DNA of 64,000 bases from Pseudohaliea rubra DSM 19751 (GCF_000764025.1 NZ_KN234747.1:1-64000); one strand, 5' to 3'. Shown: positions 7,899-17,242, counted from the stretch's first letter. The notes: generated from the sequence alone by a model not told the origin. Numbers and translations: made by a program.

Positions 7899-9035
7899 GT
7901 GACTCTCGTACTTAATGAAGAACAGCTTATGCTCCGTGACGCCGCCGCCGGCTTCCTCGGGGACCGGGCTACCGTGGCCCATCTGCGCGCCCTGCGCGAC
8001 CGGGACGACGAGGTTGGCTACGAGCCGGCCGTCTGGCGTGAGATGGCCGGGATGGGCTGGACCGGTATCGCTATCGGCGAGCAGTATGGTGGCCTCGGCT
8101 ATGGCTATACAGGCCTCGGTGTTGTTCTCGAGCAGGCGGGCCGGCACCTCAGTCCCTCGCCGCTGCAGGCGGCGGTGCTGGTCGGGGCTACGGTCATCAC
8201 GGAGCTGGCCAGCGGGGCACAGAAGGAACAGTGGCTGCCGGCGATCGCTGCCGGTGAGCGTATCGTGACCCTCGCGCTGCAGGAGCGCCGGCATCATGCG
8301 CCGCTGCAGACGGCCATGAAGGCCACCCGGGTCGGCGACCACTACGTGCTCGATGGCAGCAAGTGCCTGGTCCTCGACGCTCATGTGGCCGACGCCTTCA
8401 TCGTGGTCGCCCGCCTGGACGGCCATCACGCCGATCACCACGGGCTCTCCGCTTTCCTCGTGGAGGCCGGCAGCGAGGGTCTCCAGATAGAGCGGCGAAG
8501 CGTTGTCGACTCGCGCAACGCCGGCGCCTTGATCCTGCGCGATGTGCAGGTGCCCGAGGCCTGCTGCCTTGGTGCTCCCGGCGAGGCCTGGCCCGGTCTT
8601 GAGCGTGCGCTCGATATGATCAACATCGGCCTGGCAGCGGAGCTCCTGGGCCTCGCGACGGAGGCCTTCGAGCGGACTGTGGCCTACCTGCAGGAACGCA
8701 AGCAGTTCGGCAGGGTCATCGGCAGTTTCCAGGGGCTGCAGCACCGGGCTGCGGTGCTCTTTGCTGAGCTCGAACTCGCCCGCTCCGTGGTGCTCGACGG
8801 CCTGCGCGCCATCGATGCCGGGGAGGAACTTCCCCTGCGCGCCAGCGCCGCCAAGGCCAAGCTCTGCCAGGTGGCGGAGCTCGCGACCAATGAGGGCATC
8901 CAGCTGCACGGTGGCATCGGCATGACCGACGAATACGACATCGGCTTTTTCATCAAGCGCGCCCGCGTACTGCAGCACCTCTACGGCGACAGTCATTACC
9001 ACCTCGACCGTTTCGCGGCTCTGAGCGGTTTCTGA
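7899..9035 (+). CDS. Acyl-CoA dehydrogenase, likely non-catalytic partner subunit
   Basis: A 378-residue ACAD homologue begins at GTG 7899 with AGAAGGAG 6 bases upstream. The middle domain has lost the usual TEP motif (LALQERRHHAP in its place). At the C-terminus, where the catalytic Glu segment belongs, it reads HLYGDSHYH, with no glutamate. The FAD-dimer segment LHGGIGMTDEYDIG is kept. In alpha2beta2 acyl-CoA dehydrogenases one subunit keeps the base and the other does not, so this gene and the preceding one probably form one enzyme. Assembly is inferred from motif content and adjacency. Confidence 0.88.
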   Translation: MTLVLNEEQLMLRDAAAGFLGDRATVAHLRALRDRDDEVGYEPAVWREMAGMGWTGIAIGEQYGGLGYGYTGLGVVLEQAGRHLSPSPLQAAVLVGATVITELASGAQKEQWLPAIAAGERIVTLALQERRHHAPLQTAMKATRVGDHYVLDGSKCLVLDAHVADAFIVVARLDGHHADHHGLSAFLVEAGSEGLQIERRSVVDSRNAGALILRDVQVPEACCLGAPGEAWPGLERALDMINIGLAAELLGLATEAFERTVAYLQERKQFGRVIGSFQGLQHRAAVLFAELELARSVVLDGLRAIDAGEELPLRASAAKAKLCQVAELATNEGIQLHGGIGMTDEYDIGFFIKRARVLQHLYGDSHYHLDRFAALSGF

Positions 9036-9073
9036 GCCCCGTCGCCGGCGGGCACTGACACAAGGAGAGCACC

Positions 9074-10324
9074 ATGGATCTCGGTATTACGGAACGACTG
9101 GCCCCCCTGCTTGAGCAGGTCAAGACTTTCATCGTTGAGGAGATTGCGCCCCTCGAGGAGGAATACCTCGCGGAAGTTGCCAGCGGCGATCGCTGGCAGT
9201 TCACGGCGCGGCAGACAGAAATCATGGAGGGCCTGAAGGCCAGGGCCCGGGAGCGGGGTCTTTGGAATTTCTTTCTCACCGAGGGCGAGCGCGGCTCGGG
9301 GCTGAGCACCGTGGAGTACGCTTACCTCGCCGAGGAGATGGGCAAGTCTCACATCGCTTCGGAGGTGTTCAACTGCGCGGCGCCGGACACGGGAAATATG
9401 GAGGTGCTGGCGAAGTACGGCAGCGAGGCGCAGCAGAAGCAATGGCTGGAGCCGCTGCTCGCGGGCGAGATTCGCTCCGCCTACGCCATGACCGAGCCGG
9501 ACGTCGCCTCTTCGGACGCCACCAACATCTGCACCCGTGCCGAGCTCGATGGCGACGAATGGGTGATCAACGGCGAGAAGCACTGGATCTCCGGCGCCGG
9601 CGATCCGCGCTGCAAGATCATGATCGTGATGGTCAAGACTGACCCCGATGCGTCGAAGCACCAGCAGCAGTCCCAGATCCTGGTGCCGCTGGCTACGCCC
9701 GGTGTGAAGATCCTGCGCCCGATGCATGTCTTCTCCATGGACGATGCGCCCCACGGGCACATGCATCTGCGCTTCGACAATGTGCGCGTGCCCAAAGACA
9801 ACATCATCCTCGGTCCGGGCCGGGGCTTCGAGATTTCCCAGGGTCGCCTCGGCCCGGGTCGCATCCACCACTGCATGCGCGCCCTTGGCGCTGCCGAAAA
9901 GGCACTGCAGCTTCTGTGCGAGCGCGCAACCACCCGCGTGGCCTTTGGCAAGCCCCTGGCGCGCCTCGGCGGCAACGTGGACATCATCGCTGATGCGCGC
10001 ATGGACATCGAGCAGGCGCGCCTGCTCACGCTCAAGGCGGCCTGGATGATGGACCACCGCGATCCCAAGGAAGCGCGGATCTGGATCTCCATGATCAAGA
10101 CCGCCGTGCCGAACGTGACGCTGCGCGTGATTGACGAGGCCATCCAGATGTTCGGTGGCCTCGGTGTCTCTCAGGATACGCCGCTGGCGACCCTGTACAT
10201 GGGGCAGCGCACGCTGCGCCTTGCCGACGGTCCGGACGCTGTCCACCGCATGGTAGTGGGGCGTCACGAACTCAGGAAGTACGCCAGGCAGGATGATGTC
10301 AACGCGACTTTCCGCGACGGCTGA
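9074..10324 (+). CDS. Acyl-CoA dehydrogenase, ACAD10/11-like
   Basis: This 416-residue ACAD differs from the two before it. It carries YAMTEPDVASSDATN in the FAD/substrate loop and LRLADGPDAVHRMVV at the C-terminus. That arrangement is typical of the ACAD10/ACAD11 group, where Asp in ADGPD takes the place of the usual Glu. Members act on long or branched acyl-CoAs, and some handle 4-hydroxy acids when joined to a kinase domain, which is absent here. ATG 9074 follows AAGGAGAGC. It lies 38 bases after the ACAD pair in the same operon and probably performs a separate dehydrogenation on the same pathway. Confidence 0.9.
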   Translation: MDLGITERLAPLLEQVKTFIVEEIAPLEEEYLAEVASGDRWQFTARQTEIMEGLKARARERGLWNFFLTEGERGSGLSTVEYAYLAEEMGKSHIASEVFNCAAPDTGNMEVLAKYGSEAQQKQWLEPLLAGEIRSAYAMTEPDVASSDATNICTRAELDGDEWVINGEKHWISGAGDPRCKIMIVMVKTDPDASKHQQQSQILVPLATPGVKILRPMHVFSMDDAPHGHMHLRFDNVRVPKDNIILGPGRGFEISQGRLGPGRIHHCMRALGAAEKALQLLCERATTRVAFGKPLARLGGNVDIIADARMDIEQARLLTLKAAWMMDHRDPKEARIWISMIKTAVPNVTLRVIDEAIQMFGGLGVSQDTPLATLYMGQRTLRLADGPDAVHRMVVGRHELRKYARQDDVNATFRDG

Positions 10325-10366
10325 GTCTGCGCTGCGCGCCCGACAACTGATAACAGGAGCTGAGTC

Positions 10367-10831
10367 ATGGCTGTGAATGTAGTACCGAAAGACCAGATGC
10401 TTGCCCAGGTCGGCACGACGTTTCCGCCGGGCGAGTGGGTGACCATCGACCAGGACCGGATCAACGCCTTCGCCGACTGCACCGAAGATCACCAGTTCAT
10501 CCATATCGACGAGGAAAAGGCTGCACAGACACCCTTCGGCGGTACCATCGCCCACGGCTTCCTGACCTTGTCCATGCTGGTGAAGCTGTGCGAGGGGCAG
10601 GGTGTCTACCCCGAGGGCATGGTCATGGGCATCAACTACGGCTTCGACAAGATCCGCTTCCTGGCGCCGGTGCGCGCCGGCAGGCGCGTGCGCGTGCACG
10701 CCGAGGTGGTCGATGTCAGCCAGAAGGACGACAACCGCTTCCTCATGAAGCAGGCGGTGTCGGTGGAGATAGAAGGTGAGGATACGCCGGCGCTGGTCGC
10801 CGAGTGGCTTTCCATGATGGTATGCGGCTAG
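10367..10831 (+). CDS. MaoC-like (R)-specific enoyl-CoA hydratase
   Basis: A 154-residue single hot-dog domain. The hydratase-2 signature is visible as ADCTEDHQFIHID followed by FGGTIAHGFLTLSM, giving the Asp/His catalytic pair at about residues 40-45. It hydrates 2-enoyl-CoA to (R)-3-hydroxyacyl-CoA. ATG 10367 has CAGGAG upstream. Its neighbours before and after are the acyl-CoA dehydrogenases and an MFE-2-like dehydrogenase, so it fits the second step of the encoded beta-oxidation cycle. The (R) stereochemistry is that of the family and matches the SDR downstream. Confidence 0.92.
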   Translation: MAVNVVPKDQMLAQVGTTFPPGEWVTIDQDRINAFADCTEDHQFIHIDEEKAAQTPFGGTIAHGFLTLSMLVKLCEGQGVYPEGMVMGINYGFDKIRFLAPVRAGRRVRVHAEVVDVSQKDDNRFLMKQAVSVEIEGEDTPALVAEWLSMMVCG

Positions 10832-10870
10832 GCGCGCCCGCGACCGGCAACGAGACAAGGAGCAGAGGCA

Positions 10871-11791
10871 ATGACGATTCGCTATGACGGCAAGGTGGCT
10901 ATCGTGACCGGCGCCGGCCAGGGGCTCGGGCGCAGCCACGCGCTGGCACTGGCTGCGCGCGGCGCGAGGGTCGTGATCAACGATCTTGGCGGTGCCAAGG
11001 ACGGCACCGGGGGTTCCAGCGAGGCGGCGCAGGCCGTGGTTGCGGAAATCGAGGCAGCCGGGGGCGAGGCCATCGCCAACGGCGCCAATGTCGCGAAGTT
11101 TGACGAGGTCGAAGCCATGGTGCAGCAGGCGATGGACGCCTGGGGCCGGGTGGATATCCTGGTGAACAACGCGGGCATCCTCCGCGACAAGAGCTTCGGC
11201 AAGGGCTCCATGGAGGACTTCCGTCTGGTGCTCGACGTGCACCTTCTGGGTACGGTCTACTGCACGAAGGCCGTCTGGGACATCATGAAGGCGCAGGAGT
11301 ACGGCCGTATCGTGGTCACTACCTCGTCCTCGGGTCTCTACGGCAACTTCGGCCAGGCGAATTACGGCTCGGCGAAGATGGGCGTCATCGGCATGATGAA
11401 CACGCTGGCCCAGGAGGGCGCCAAGTACAACATCCGCATCAATGCCCTGGCGCCGACCGCCGGCACGCGTATGACGGAGGGGCTGATGCCGGAGAAGGCC
11501 TTCGAGCTGCTCACCCCGGAAACGGTTACCCCGGCGGTCCTGTACCTGGTCAGCGAGGACAGCCCCGCACGCACCATCCTTGCCGCTGGCGCCGGCAGCT
11601 ACGCGGTCGCCAAGATCGTCGAGACCGAGGGACGCTGGCTGCCCGAGGCTGAACAGACGCCTGAGGGAATCGCCGCCCACTGGGACGAGATCACCGCCAC
11701 GGCCGGTGAGCGCGCTCTGAACGCCGGCTTCGAGCAGACCGCGAAGATGCTTACCCAGGCCGCCGAAGGCCTCGGTATCAAACTCGATTGA
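10871..11791 (+). CDS. SDR-family 3-hydroxyacyl-CoA dehydrogenase (MFE-2-like)
   Basis: The 306-residue protein has the classical SDR motifs: [11 protein letters not shown] (nucleotide loop), NNAGILRD, the Ser around [10 protein letters not shown] and the YGSAK catalytic Tyr/Lys. The N-terminal VVINDLGG and the long C-terminal extension resemble the (R)-3-hydroxyacyl-CoA dehydrogenase domain of peroxisomal multifunctional enzyme 2. It should oxidise the hydratase product to the 3-ketoacyl-CoA with NAD+. ATG 10871 follows ACAAGGAG. It sits 39 bases after the hydratase and 28 bases before the thiolase, consistent with consecutive pathway steps. Confidence 0.9.
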   Translation: MTIRYDGKVAIVTGAGQGLGRSHALALAARGARVVINDLGGAKDGTGGSSEAAQAVVAEIEAAGGEAIANGANVAKFDEVEAMVQQAMDAWGRVDILVNNAGILRDKSFGKGSMEDFRLVLDVHLLGTVYCTKAVWDIMKAQEYGRIVVTTSSSGLYGNFGQANYGSAKMGVIGMMNTLAQEGAKYNIRINALAPTAGTRMTEGLMPEKAFELLTPETVTPAVLYLVSEDSPARTILAAGAGSYAVAKIVETEGRWLPEAEQTPEGIAAHWDEITATAGERALNAGFEQTAKMLTQAAEGLGIKLD

Positions 11792-11819
11792 TGCGGGCGC
11801 ACCCCGCAGGGAGAACAGC

Positions 11820-12998
11820 ATGAGAGACGCGGTTATCGTCAGCACCGCAAGAACCCCGATCGGCAAGGCCTACCGGGGTGGCTTCAACAATCTGGCCGGC
11901 GCGAGCCTCGGTGCAGCGGCCGTTACCGAGGCGGTGCGCCGTGCCGGCATCGACCCGGCCGCCGTGGACGACGTGATCATGGGTGCGGCCCTTCAGCAGG
12001 GCGCCACGGGCCAGAATATCGCCCGGCAGATTGCTCTGCGCGCCGGTCTGCCGGTCACCGTGGCCGGCATGACCATCGACCGTCAGTGTTCCTCCGGGCT
12101 TATGGCCGTGGCTACGGCGGCGAAGCAGATCCAGCACGACGGCATGGACTGTGTTGTCGGTGGCGGCCTCGAGTCCATCTCCCTGGTGCAGAACGAGCAC
12201 ATGAACGTGCACAGGATGGTCGATGAGGAACTGGTCGCCATGCACCCGGATATTCATATGCCCATGCTGCAGACGGCCGAGATCGTGGCCCGGCGCTACG
12301 GCATCAGCCGCGATGCCATGGACGAGTACGGGCTGCAGTCCCAGCAGCGCACCGCCGCAGCCTACGAGGCCGGTCGCTACGCCGACGAGCTGGTGCCGGT
12401 CACCTGCCGGCGCATCACCTGGGACAAGGAAACCGGCGAGCAGTCCGAGGCCGAGGTCACAGTGAGTGCCGACGAGGGTGTCCGCGCTACCACTGCCGAG
12501 GGACTGGCGGGCCTGAAGACGGTAATCGATGGCGGGACCATTACCGCTGGCAATGCCTCTCAGCTCTCCGACGGCGCGTCGGCGCAGGTGCTCGTGGAGG
12601 CGAAGCTCGCCGAGCAGCAGGGCCTGGAACCACTGGGGCTGTATCGCGGTATTGCTGTCGCCGGCTGCGAGCCCGACGAAATGGGCATCGGCCCGGTTTT
12701 CGCCGTGCCGAAGCTGCTCAAGCAGCACGGTCTCACTATGGACGATATCGGACTGTGGGAACTGAACGAGGCCTTCGCTGTGCAGGTGCTGTACTGCCGC
12801 GACCAGCTTGGCATCGACAACGACAAGCTGAATGTCAGCGGCGGGGCCATCTCTATCGGACATCCCTACGGCATGAGCGGTTCGCGCATGATCGGCCACG
12901 CGCTTCTCGAGGGGCGCCGCCGCGGCGTCAAGTATGTGGTGATTACCATGTGCGTGGGCGGCGGCATGGGAGCCGCAGGCCTCTTCGAGGTACTCTAG
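11820..12998 (+). CDS. Thiolase (acetyl-CoA acyltransferase)
   Basis: A 392-residue thiolase. The acylated Cys is at residue 90 (DRQCSSGL). [15 protein letters not shown] and the second active Cys in [10 protein letters not shown] follow in order near the C-terminus. It cleaves 3-ketoacyl-CoA with CoA to acetyl- or propionyl-CoA and a shortened acyl-CoA. ATG 11820 has GGGAG 7 bases upstream. The length and intact residues argue for a degradative thiolase rather than an SCP2-type or aldolase relative. It closes the cycle encoded by the upstream genes. Confidence 0.93.
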   Translation: MRDAVIVSTARTPIGKAYRGGFNNLAGASLGAAAVTEAVRRAGIDPAAVDDVIMGAALQQGATGQNIARQIALRAGLPVTVAGMTIDRQCSSGLMAVATAAKQIQHDGMDCVVGGGLESISLVQNEHMNVHRMVDEELVAMHPDIHMPMLQTAEIVARRYGISRDAMDEYGLQSQQRTAAAYEAGRYADELVPVTCRRITWDKETGEQSEAEVTVSADEGVRATTAEGLAGLKTVIDGGTITAGNASQLSDGASAQVLVEAKLAEQQGLEPLGLYRGIAVAGCEPDEMGIGPVFAVPKLLKQHGLTMDDIGLWELNEAFAVQVLYCRDQLGIDNDKLNVSGGAISIGHPYGMSGSRMIGHALLEGRRRGVKYVVITMCVGGGMGAAGLFEVL

Positions 12999-13061
12999 CG
13001 GCGAAACCCCCGCGCGGCGGCGCCCTGGTGGTTTGGTCGCGCTCAGGCAGGAGAAGATAAT

Positions 13062-14045
13062 ATGCAGGCACTGCTATGCCGGGAGCACGGTCTCCCCGAG
13101 AAGCTCGAGCTGGTCGACGACTGGCCCGAGCCCGAGGTCGGTGAGCACGATGTGCTTATCGGCGTGAAGGCCGCCGGCCTCAACTTCCCCGACGTACTCA
13201 TCATCCAGGGCAAATACCAGTTCCAGCCGGAGCTGCCTTTCGTGCCCGGCGGCGAGTGTGCCGGCGAGGTGCTCGCCGTAGGTGACAAGGTCACGCGCTT
13301 CAAGGTCGGAGACCGGGTGTTGTCCATGACCGGCCACGGCGCCTTCTGTGCGCAGGTAGCGGCTAACGAGAACGCGGTGTTTCCCGTGCCCGAGGGCCTC
13401 GACTTCGAGCAGGCCGCCGGTGTCGCTATGACCTACCTGACCTCCTACCACGCGCTCAAGCAGCGCGCGCAGCTCAAGGCGGGAGAGACCATGCTCGTGC
13501 TCGGCGCCGCCGGGGGCGTCGGCAGCACCGCCGTCGAGCTGGGCAAGCAGATGGGCGCGACGGTCATCGCGGCCGCCAGCTCCGACGACAAGCTCGCGTT
13601 CTGCCGCGAGCTCGGCGCCGACGAGACCATCAACTACAGCGACACGGACCTCAAGCAGGCTATCCGGGAGCTGACCGGCGGTCGCGGCGTCGATGTGGTC
13701 TACGACCCGGTCGGCGGCGACTACGCCGAGCCCGCGCTGCGCGGCATGGCCTGGAACGGCCGCTACCTGGTTATCGGCTTTGCCAGCGGACCGATTCCCT
13801 CCATTCCCCTGAACCTGGCTTTGCTCAAGGGCTGCGCTATCGTCGGTGTGTTCTGGGGCCGCTTTCTGGGCGAGGAGCCGGCGGTTGCCCGGCAGAACAC
13901 CGAGGAGGTCTGGGCGCTCTTCGCCCGCGGCGAGCTGAAGGCCGCAGTGACCGATGTCTTCCCCCTGGCGGACTTCCAGAACGCCTACGCCTGCATGATG
14001 GAACGCCGCGCGCGCGGCAAGGTTATCCTCACCCTGGGCGGCTGA
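13062..14045 (+). CDS. Zinc-free quinone oxidoreductase / enoyl reductase (MDR family)
   Basis: This 327-residue medium-chain reductase has a GroES-like N-terminal half and a Rossmann half with LVLGAAGGVGSTAVELGKQMGA. The structural zinc cysteine lobe is missing, as in NADPH:quinone oxidoreductase (Qor/zeta-crystallin) relatives. The enzyme would reduce a quinone or an activated C=C bond with NADPH. AGGAGAAGATAAT precedes the ATG. It may saturate a double bond in the substrate, or it may be a general detoxifying enzyme; the sequence does not decide. It is 2 bases upstream of the Fe-alcohol dehydrogenase gene. Confidence 0.88.
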   Translation: MQALLCREHGLPEKLELVDDWPEPEVGEHDVLIGVKAAGLNFPDVLIIQGKYQFQPELPFVPGGECAGEVLAVGDKVTRFKVGDRVLSMTGHGAFCAQVAANENAVFPVPEGLDFEQAAGVAMTYLTSYHALKQRAQLKAGETMLVLGAAGGVGSTAVELGKQMGATVIAAASSDDKLAFCRELGADETINYSDTDLKQAIRELTGGRGVDVVYDPVGGDYAEPALRGMAWNGRYLVIGFASGPIPSIPLNLALLKGCAIVGVFWGRFLGEEPAVARQNTEEVWALFARGELKAAVTDVFPLADFQNAYACMMERRARGKVILTLGG

Positions 14046-14047
14046 CC

Positions 14048-15214
14048 TTGGACGCCTTCACCTTCACTACGGTGCCGCAGCTGGTGTTCGCCCCGGGCGC
14101 TGCCCGGGAGCTTGCCGTCCACTGCCGCGCCCTGGGCGTTGCGAGGCCGCTGCTGGTGACCGACCCGGGTCTCGTCGGGCTCGGCCTCGTGCCCCCCCTT
14201 GAGGCCCTGCTTTCGGGCGACGGCCTTGTGGTTACGCGCTTTGCTGAGGTGTGTGAGGACCCGCCGGAGGCGGTGGTGCTCGCCTGTGTCGAGCAGGCCC
14301 GGGCCGCGGGGGTAGATGGCGTGATCGCTGTGGGTGGCGGCAGTTCCATGGACACGGCAAAGGTCGTGGCCGTGCTCCTTGGCGGCGACCAGGGGCTCGC
14401 GGAGCTCTACGGCGTCGACCAGGTCCGCGGCGGTCGGCTGCCGCTGCTGCTCGTGCCGACGACAGCGGGCACGGGCTCGGAGGCAACGCCGGTGGCGGTG
14501 ATCACCACCGGCGAGACCACCAAGGCCGGCGTGTCCTCGTCGGTGCTGCTGCCCGATAGAGCGATCCTCGATCCGGCGCTTACCCTCGGCCTGCCGCCGC
14601 GAGTGACAGCCATGACCGGTATTGACGCCATGGTGCACGCTATCGAGGCGTACACCTCGCGGCACAGGAAAAATCCCGTATCCGATCACCTCGCGCGCAG
14701 CGCTCTGAAACTCCTCGCCGGCAATCTGCGCACAGCGGTCCTCGACGGTGACAATCTCGAGGCACGCTCGGCGATGCTTCTCGGCGCTTTCCAGGCTGGA
14801 CAGGCCTTTGCCAATGCGCCGGTGGCGGCGGTGCACGCCCTGGCCTACCCGCTCGGTGGGCACTATCACATCCCCCACGGCCTGAGTAACTCCCTGGTGC
14901 TGCCCAGTGTGCTTGCGTTCAATGCCCCTGTGGCGGCGCCGCTCTATGCAGAGCTGGCTCCGCTCGTCCTCGGCAGGCCCGTGGAGGGTAGCCCCGAGGC
15001 CGTTACCGAGATCCTCGTTGCCGGCCTGCGCCAGCTCATCGCCGACGTATCCCTCCCGGCTACGCTGGCGGAGGCCGGGGTGTCGGCCGACGACCTCCCC
15101 ATGCTCGCCGACGACGCCATGCTGCAGCAGCGTCTGCTGGTGAACAATCCCCGGGAGGTGGCGCGGGAGGATGCGCTGGCCATCTACCGGGCGGCGCACG
15201 GGGCGGCGGCGTGA
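14048..15214 (+). CDS. Iron-containing alcohol dehydrogenase
   Basis: The 388-residue protein belongs to the group III (Fe) alcohol dehydrogenases: GGGSSMDTAK nucleotide motif, TTAGTGSEAT, and metal ligands in TGIDAMVHAIEAY plus the His residues of ALAYPLGGHYHIPHG. It oxidises a primary or secondary alcohol, or reduces an aldehyde, with NAD(P). The start is TTG 14048, directly after the stop of the previous gene, so translational coupling is likely. With the P450 nearby it could process a hydroxylated intermediate to the aldehyde; this is inference. Confidence 0.9.
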   Translation: MDAFTFTTVPQLVFAPGAARELAVHCRALGVARPLLVTDPGLVGLGLVPPLEALLSGDGLVVTRFAEVCEDPPEAVVLACVEQARAAGVDGVIAVGGGSSMDTAKVVAVLLGGDQGLAELYGVDQVRGGRLPLLLVPTTAGTGSEATPVAVITTGETTKAGVSSSVLLPDRAILDPALTLGLPPRVTAMTGIDAMVHAIEAYTSRHRKNPVSDHLARSALKLLAGNLRTAVLDGDNLEARSAMLLGAFQAGQAFANAPVAAVHALAYPLGGHYHIPHGLSNSLVLPSVLAFNAPVAAPLYAELAPLVLGRPVEGSPEAVTEILVAGLRQLIADVSLPATLAEAGVSADDLPMLADDAMLQQRLLVNNPREVAREDALAIYRAAHGAAA

Positions 15215-15645
15215 GTGAGCGGGAGCAGCCGCGGCGCGGCGCTTACCGGGTCTTCTACCCGGTGAGCACGCGCTGGGCGGACAACGATATCTACGGGCAC
15301 GTGAACAACGTTGTCTATTACGCCTGGTTTGATAGCGCAGTAAATCGCTATCTTATCGAGGAGGGCGGTCTGGACATCGCCGGCGGCACCATCGTGGCCT
15401 TCGTGGTCAGCTCCGGCTGCGATTATCTCGCCCCGGTCACCTACCCCGAAGCCATCGAGGTTGGTATGCGTGTGGACCGCCTTGGCAACAGCTCCGTGCG
15501 CTACGGTGTGGCGATCTTCCGTGCCGGTGAGGACACCGCCTGCGCCCACGGTCATTTTGTGCACGTGTTCGTAGAGCGGGCGTCCAGCCGGGCTGTCGCT
15601 ATTCCCGGGGGCCTTCGTGCGGCGCTGGATCGGCTCGCCGCGTAA
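15211..15645 (+). CDS. Acyl-CoA thioesterase, hot-dog (4HBT/YbgC-like)
   Basis: A 144-residue hot-dog protein with RWADNDIYGHVNNVVYYAWFD. This is the 4-hydroxybenzoyl-CoA thioesterase signature with the catalytic Asp in the position expected for the YbgC/FadM group. It starts with GTG in a GTGA overlap with the alcohol dehydrogenase stop, so it is the last gene of the catabolic operon. It would hydrolyse acyl-CoA esters, perhaps releasing CoA from dead-end intermediates. It converges with the MFS gene 5 bases away. Confidence 0.88.
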   Translation: MSEREQPRRGAYRVFYPVSTRWADNDIYGHVNNVVYYAWFDSAVNRYLIEEGGLDIAGGTIVAFVVSSGCDYLAPVTYPEAIEVGMRVDRLGNSSVRYGVAIFRAGEDTACAHGHFVHVFVERASSRAVAIPGGLRAALDRLAA

Positions 15646-15650
15646 GGCCC

Positions 15651-16874
15651 TCAGCGGTCCGCCAGGGCCAGGGTCACCAGGCTCAGGAAAAACACCACTG
15701 CGCTGAACAGCGGCGCCAGTGCCGGCGAGACCTGGTAGAGGGCGCCGCCGATGAGCGGGCCGCTGACGAAGCCGATGGCCGGGCAGGCGCCCACGAGCCC
15801 TGCCGCCCCTCCCTGTTCTTCGGGCCCGACGGCAATAGAGGCGCCGGCTGTGACCGCGGGCATGGTCAGCCCCAGGCCGGCACCGAGGCAGCCCATGCCG
15901 GCGGCAATGAGTCCGAAACCCTGCGCTGAGCCGATGAAAGCGGCGCCGGCGAGGGTAGCGAGGAGCCCGAGGCGCATAAACGTGCCCGGCGCCAGTTTCA
16001 GCCGCTGCATTACCGTGAGCTGGATGGCGAAGGCGCAGAGGGCAGAGATCATCATTGCCGCGCCCGAGTACTGGGCGGTGCCGATGCTGTCGAGATCCAG
16101 GGCATCCTGAAGCAGAAAGCCCAGGGTCTGCTGGATCGCCGAGAATCCCGTGAACAGCGCCACGGCCGTGAAAATATAAAGCCGAACCCGCGGGTCCGTG
16201 AAGCGCAGCCGCGCGCGGCGGTGGCTGCGCCGCTCGTCGGCGGGAATCTTCGGCAGCAGTCGCCAGACCACGATGGCGGCGACGGCGGTGAGCGCGCCGG
16301 CGAAGTAGAGCGGGGCGAGGAGGCCTAGGGCGGCGAAGGCGCCGCCCATGGCCGGGCCCAGGATCATGCCTATGCTGTTGGCGGTACCGAGCCTGGCCAT
16401 GGCCCGGGTGCGCGCCGCGGGCGTGGTGTGATCTGCTGCATAGGCGGTGCAGGCCGGAGTGGTCGCCGACATGATCACGGACTGGGCGCAGCGGGCCACG
16501 AGGGCCACTGTGTACAGCCCGATCCCGCTGAGGAGGCCGGCGAGGCCAGCCCAGAACACAGAAGAGAAAAGCACCGTGCCGATGGTGTAGCCGACCAGGC
16601 CGGTGATAATCACCGGCCTGCGGCCCGCGCGATCGGAAAAGCGCCCCCAGCGCGGCGAACCGAGGGCGAAAACCAGCGCCGAAATGGCGATGATGGACGT
16701 TATCTGCAGCTCCGAGAGATCGACCTCCCGGCCGAGGGGCGCGAGTACTGCGAATACCAGCGACTGGCCGATCGCCGTGGCGATCAGCGCGAACAGCAGG
16801 ATGGCCAGGTCGCGGCCGCCCAGGGTGGGCGCGGCGCCGGTGACTGCGGCCCGTTTACCGTCGACGTACGCCAT
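15651..16874 (-). CDS. MFS transporter
   Basis: This 407-residue major facilitator has about 12 hydrophobic segments and the loop 2-3 signature GRFSDRAGRRPVIITG. Helix 5 shows GPAMGGAFAALG, similar to the motif C of drug:H+ antiporters, so export is likely. ATG 16874 is chosen because AAGGAACTGCC precedes it; the open frame extends 13 codons further without a ribosome-binding site. Its convergent position next to the catabolic operon suggests transport of a pathway substrate or toxic intermediate (inference). Confidence 0.88.
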   Translation of the reverse strand: MAYVDGKRAAVTGAAPTLGGRDLAILLFALIATAIGQSLVFAVLAPLGREVDLSELQITSIIAISALVFALGSPRWGRFSDRAGRRPVIITGLVGYTIGTVLFSSVFWAGLAGLLSGIGLYTVALVARCAQSVIMSATTPACTAYAADHTTPAARTRAMARLGTANSIGMILGPAMGGAFAALGLLAPLYFAGALTAVAAIVVWRLLPKIPADERRSHRRARLRFTDPRVRLYIFTAVALFTGFSAIQQTLGFLLQDALDLDSIGTAQYSGAAMMISALCAFAIQLTVMQRLKLAPGTFMRLGLLATLAGAAFIGSAQGFGLIAAGMGCLGAGLGLTMPAVTAGASIAVGPEEQGGAAGLVGACPAIGFVSGPLIGGALYQVSPALAPLFSAVVFFLSLVTLALADR

Positions 16875-17039
16875 GGCAGTTCCTTGCGACTTCCTGGGGA
16901 GGGACTCATGCATGATAGGGCATGCGCCGCCGGCCTTGTAGGCACAGCGCTTTGGGCAGCGGCGGCACCCCCGGCGACAGCCTGAGCGGGCCCGCGGGTC
17001 GCGTTGGGACGGGACGGCCCTGCCGCAGGCGGCTTCTTC

Positions 17040-17068
17040 TGGACACCGGGAGGGCCATCCCCTACAAT
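17040..17068 (+). promoter_or_regulatory. Sigma-70 promoter of carAB
   Basis: TGGACA (17040-17045) and TACAAT (17063-17068) are separated by 17 bases, each one mismatch from consensus. Transcription would start near 17075, leaving a leader of about 170 bases before the carA start. The preceding bases back to 16875 hold no recognisable gene. Confidence 0.65.
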
Positions 17069-17165
17069 CCGCGGGCTAAGCGCGCTGGTCTTGCCAGCGC
17101 TCTGGTTCTCCAGATAGATCACAAGCCGTGCCATCGCCGCGCTGCGTCGGAGCACGTCACGGGAA

Positions 17166-17197
17166 GCGAGATGCAGGGCAACTCATCTCGCTTTTTT
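17166..17197 (+). terminator. Rho-independent terminator in the carA leader (attenuator)
   Basis: GCGAGATG (17166-17173) pairs with CATCTCGC (17184-17191) and is followed directly by six T. It lies between the promoter and carA, so it can only act as an attenuator. The ATG of an overlapping leader ORF is within the 5' arm. Confidence 0.8.
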
Positions 17198-17230
17198 GCG
17201 GCCGCTCGACGGGTGCCGAGGCCCCACTGA
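17171..17230 (+). CDS. Putative 19-residue carA leader peptide
   Basis: An ORF of 19 codons starts at ATG 17171 with GGGAAGCGAG upstream. It runs across the whole terminator hairpin and U-tract and ends with TGA just before the GCGGAGG of carA. The encoded peptide begins MQGNSSRFF and ends in an Arg/Pro-rich tail. The geometry resembles the pyrBI attenuator of enterobacteria, where translation of a leader across the terminator permits read-through. No expression evidence exists; the call rests on position and ribosome-binding site only. Confidence 0.45.
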   Translation: MQGNSSRFFAAARRVPRPH

Positions 17231-17242
17231 GCGGAGGTTTCA

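Noticed and set aside
8996-11866. 956-codon minus-strand frame across the acyl-CoA genes
   Set aside because: Shadow of the third ACAD, MaoC and SDR genes; the His/Arg/Gly-rich product has no recognisable domain.
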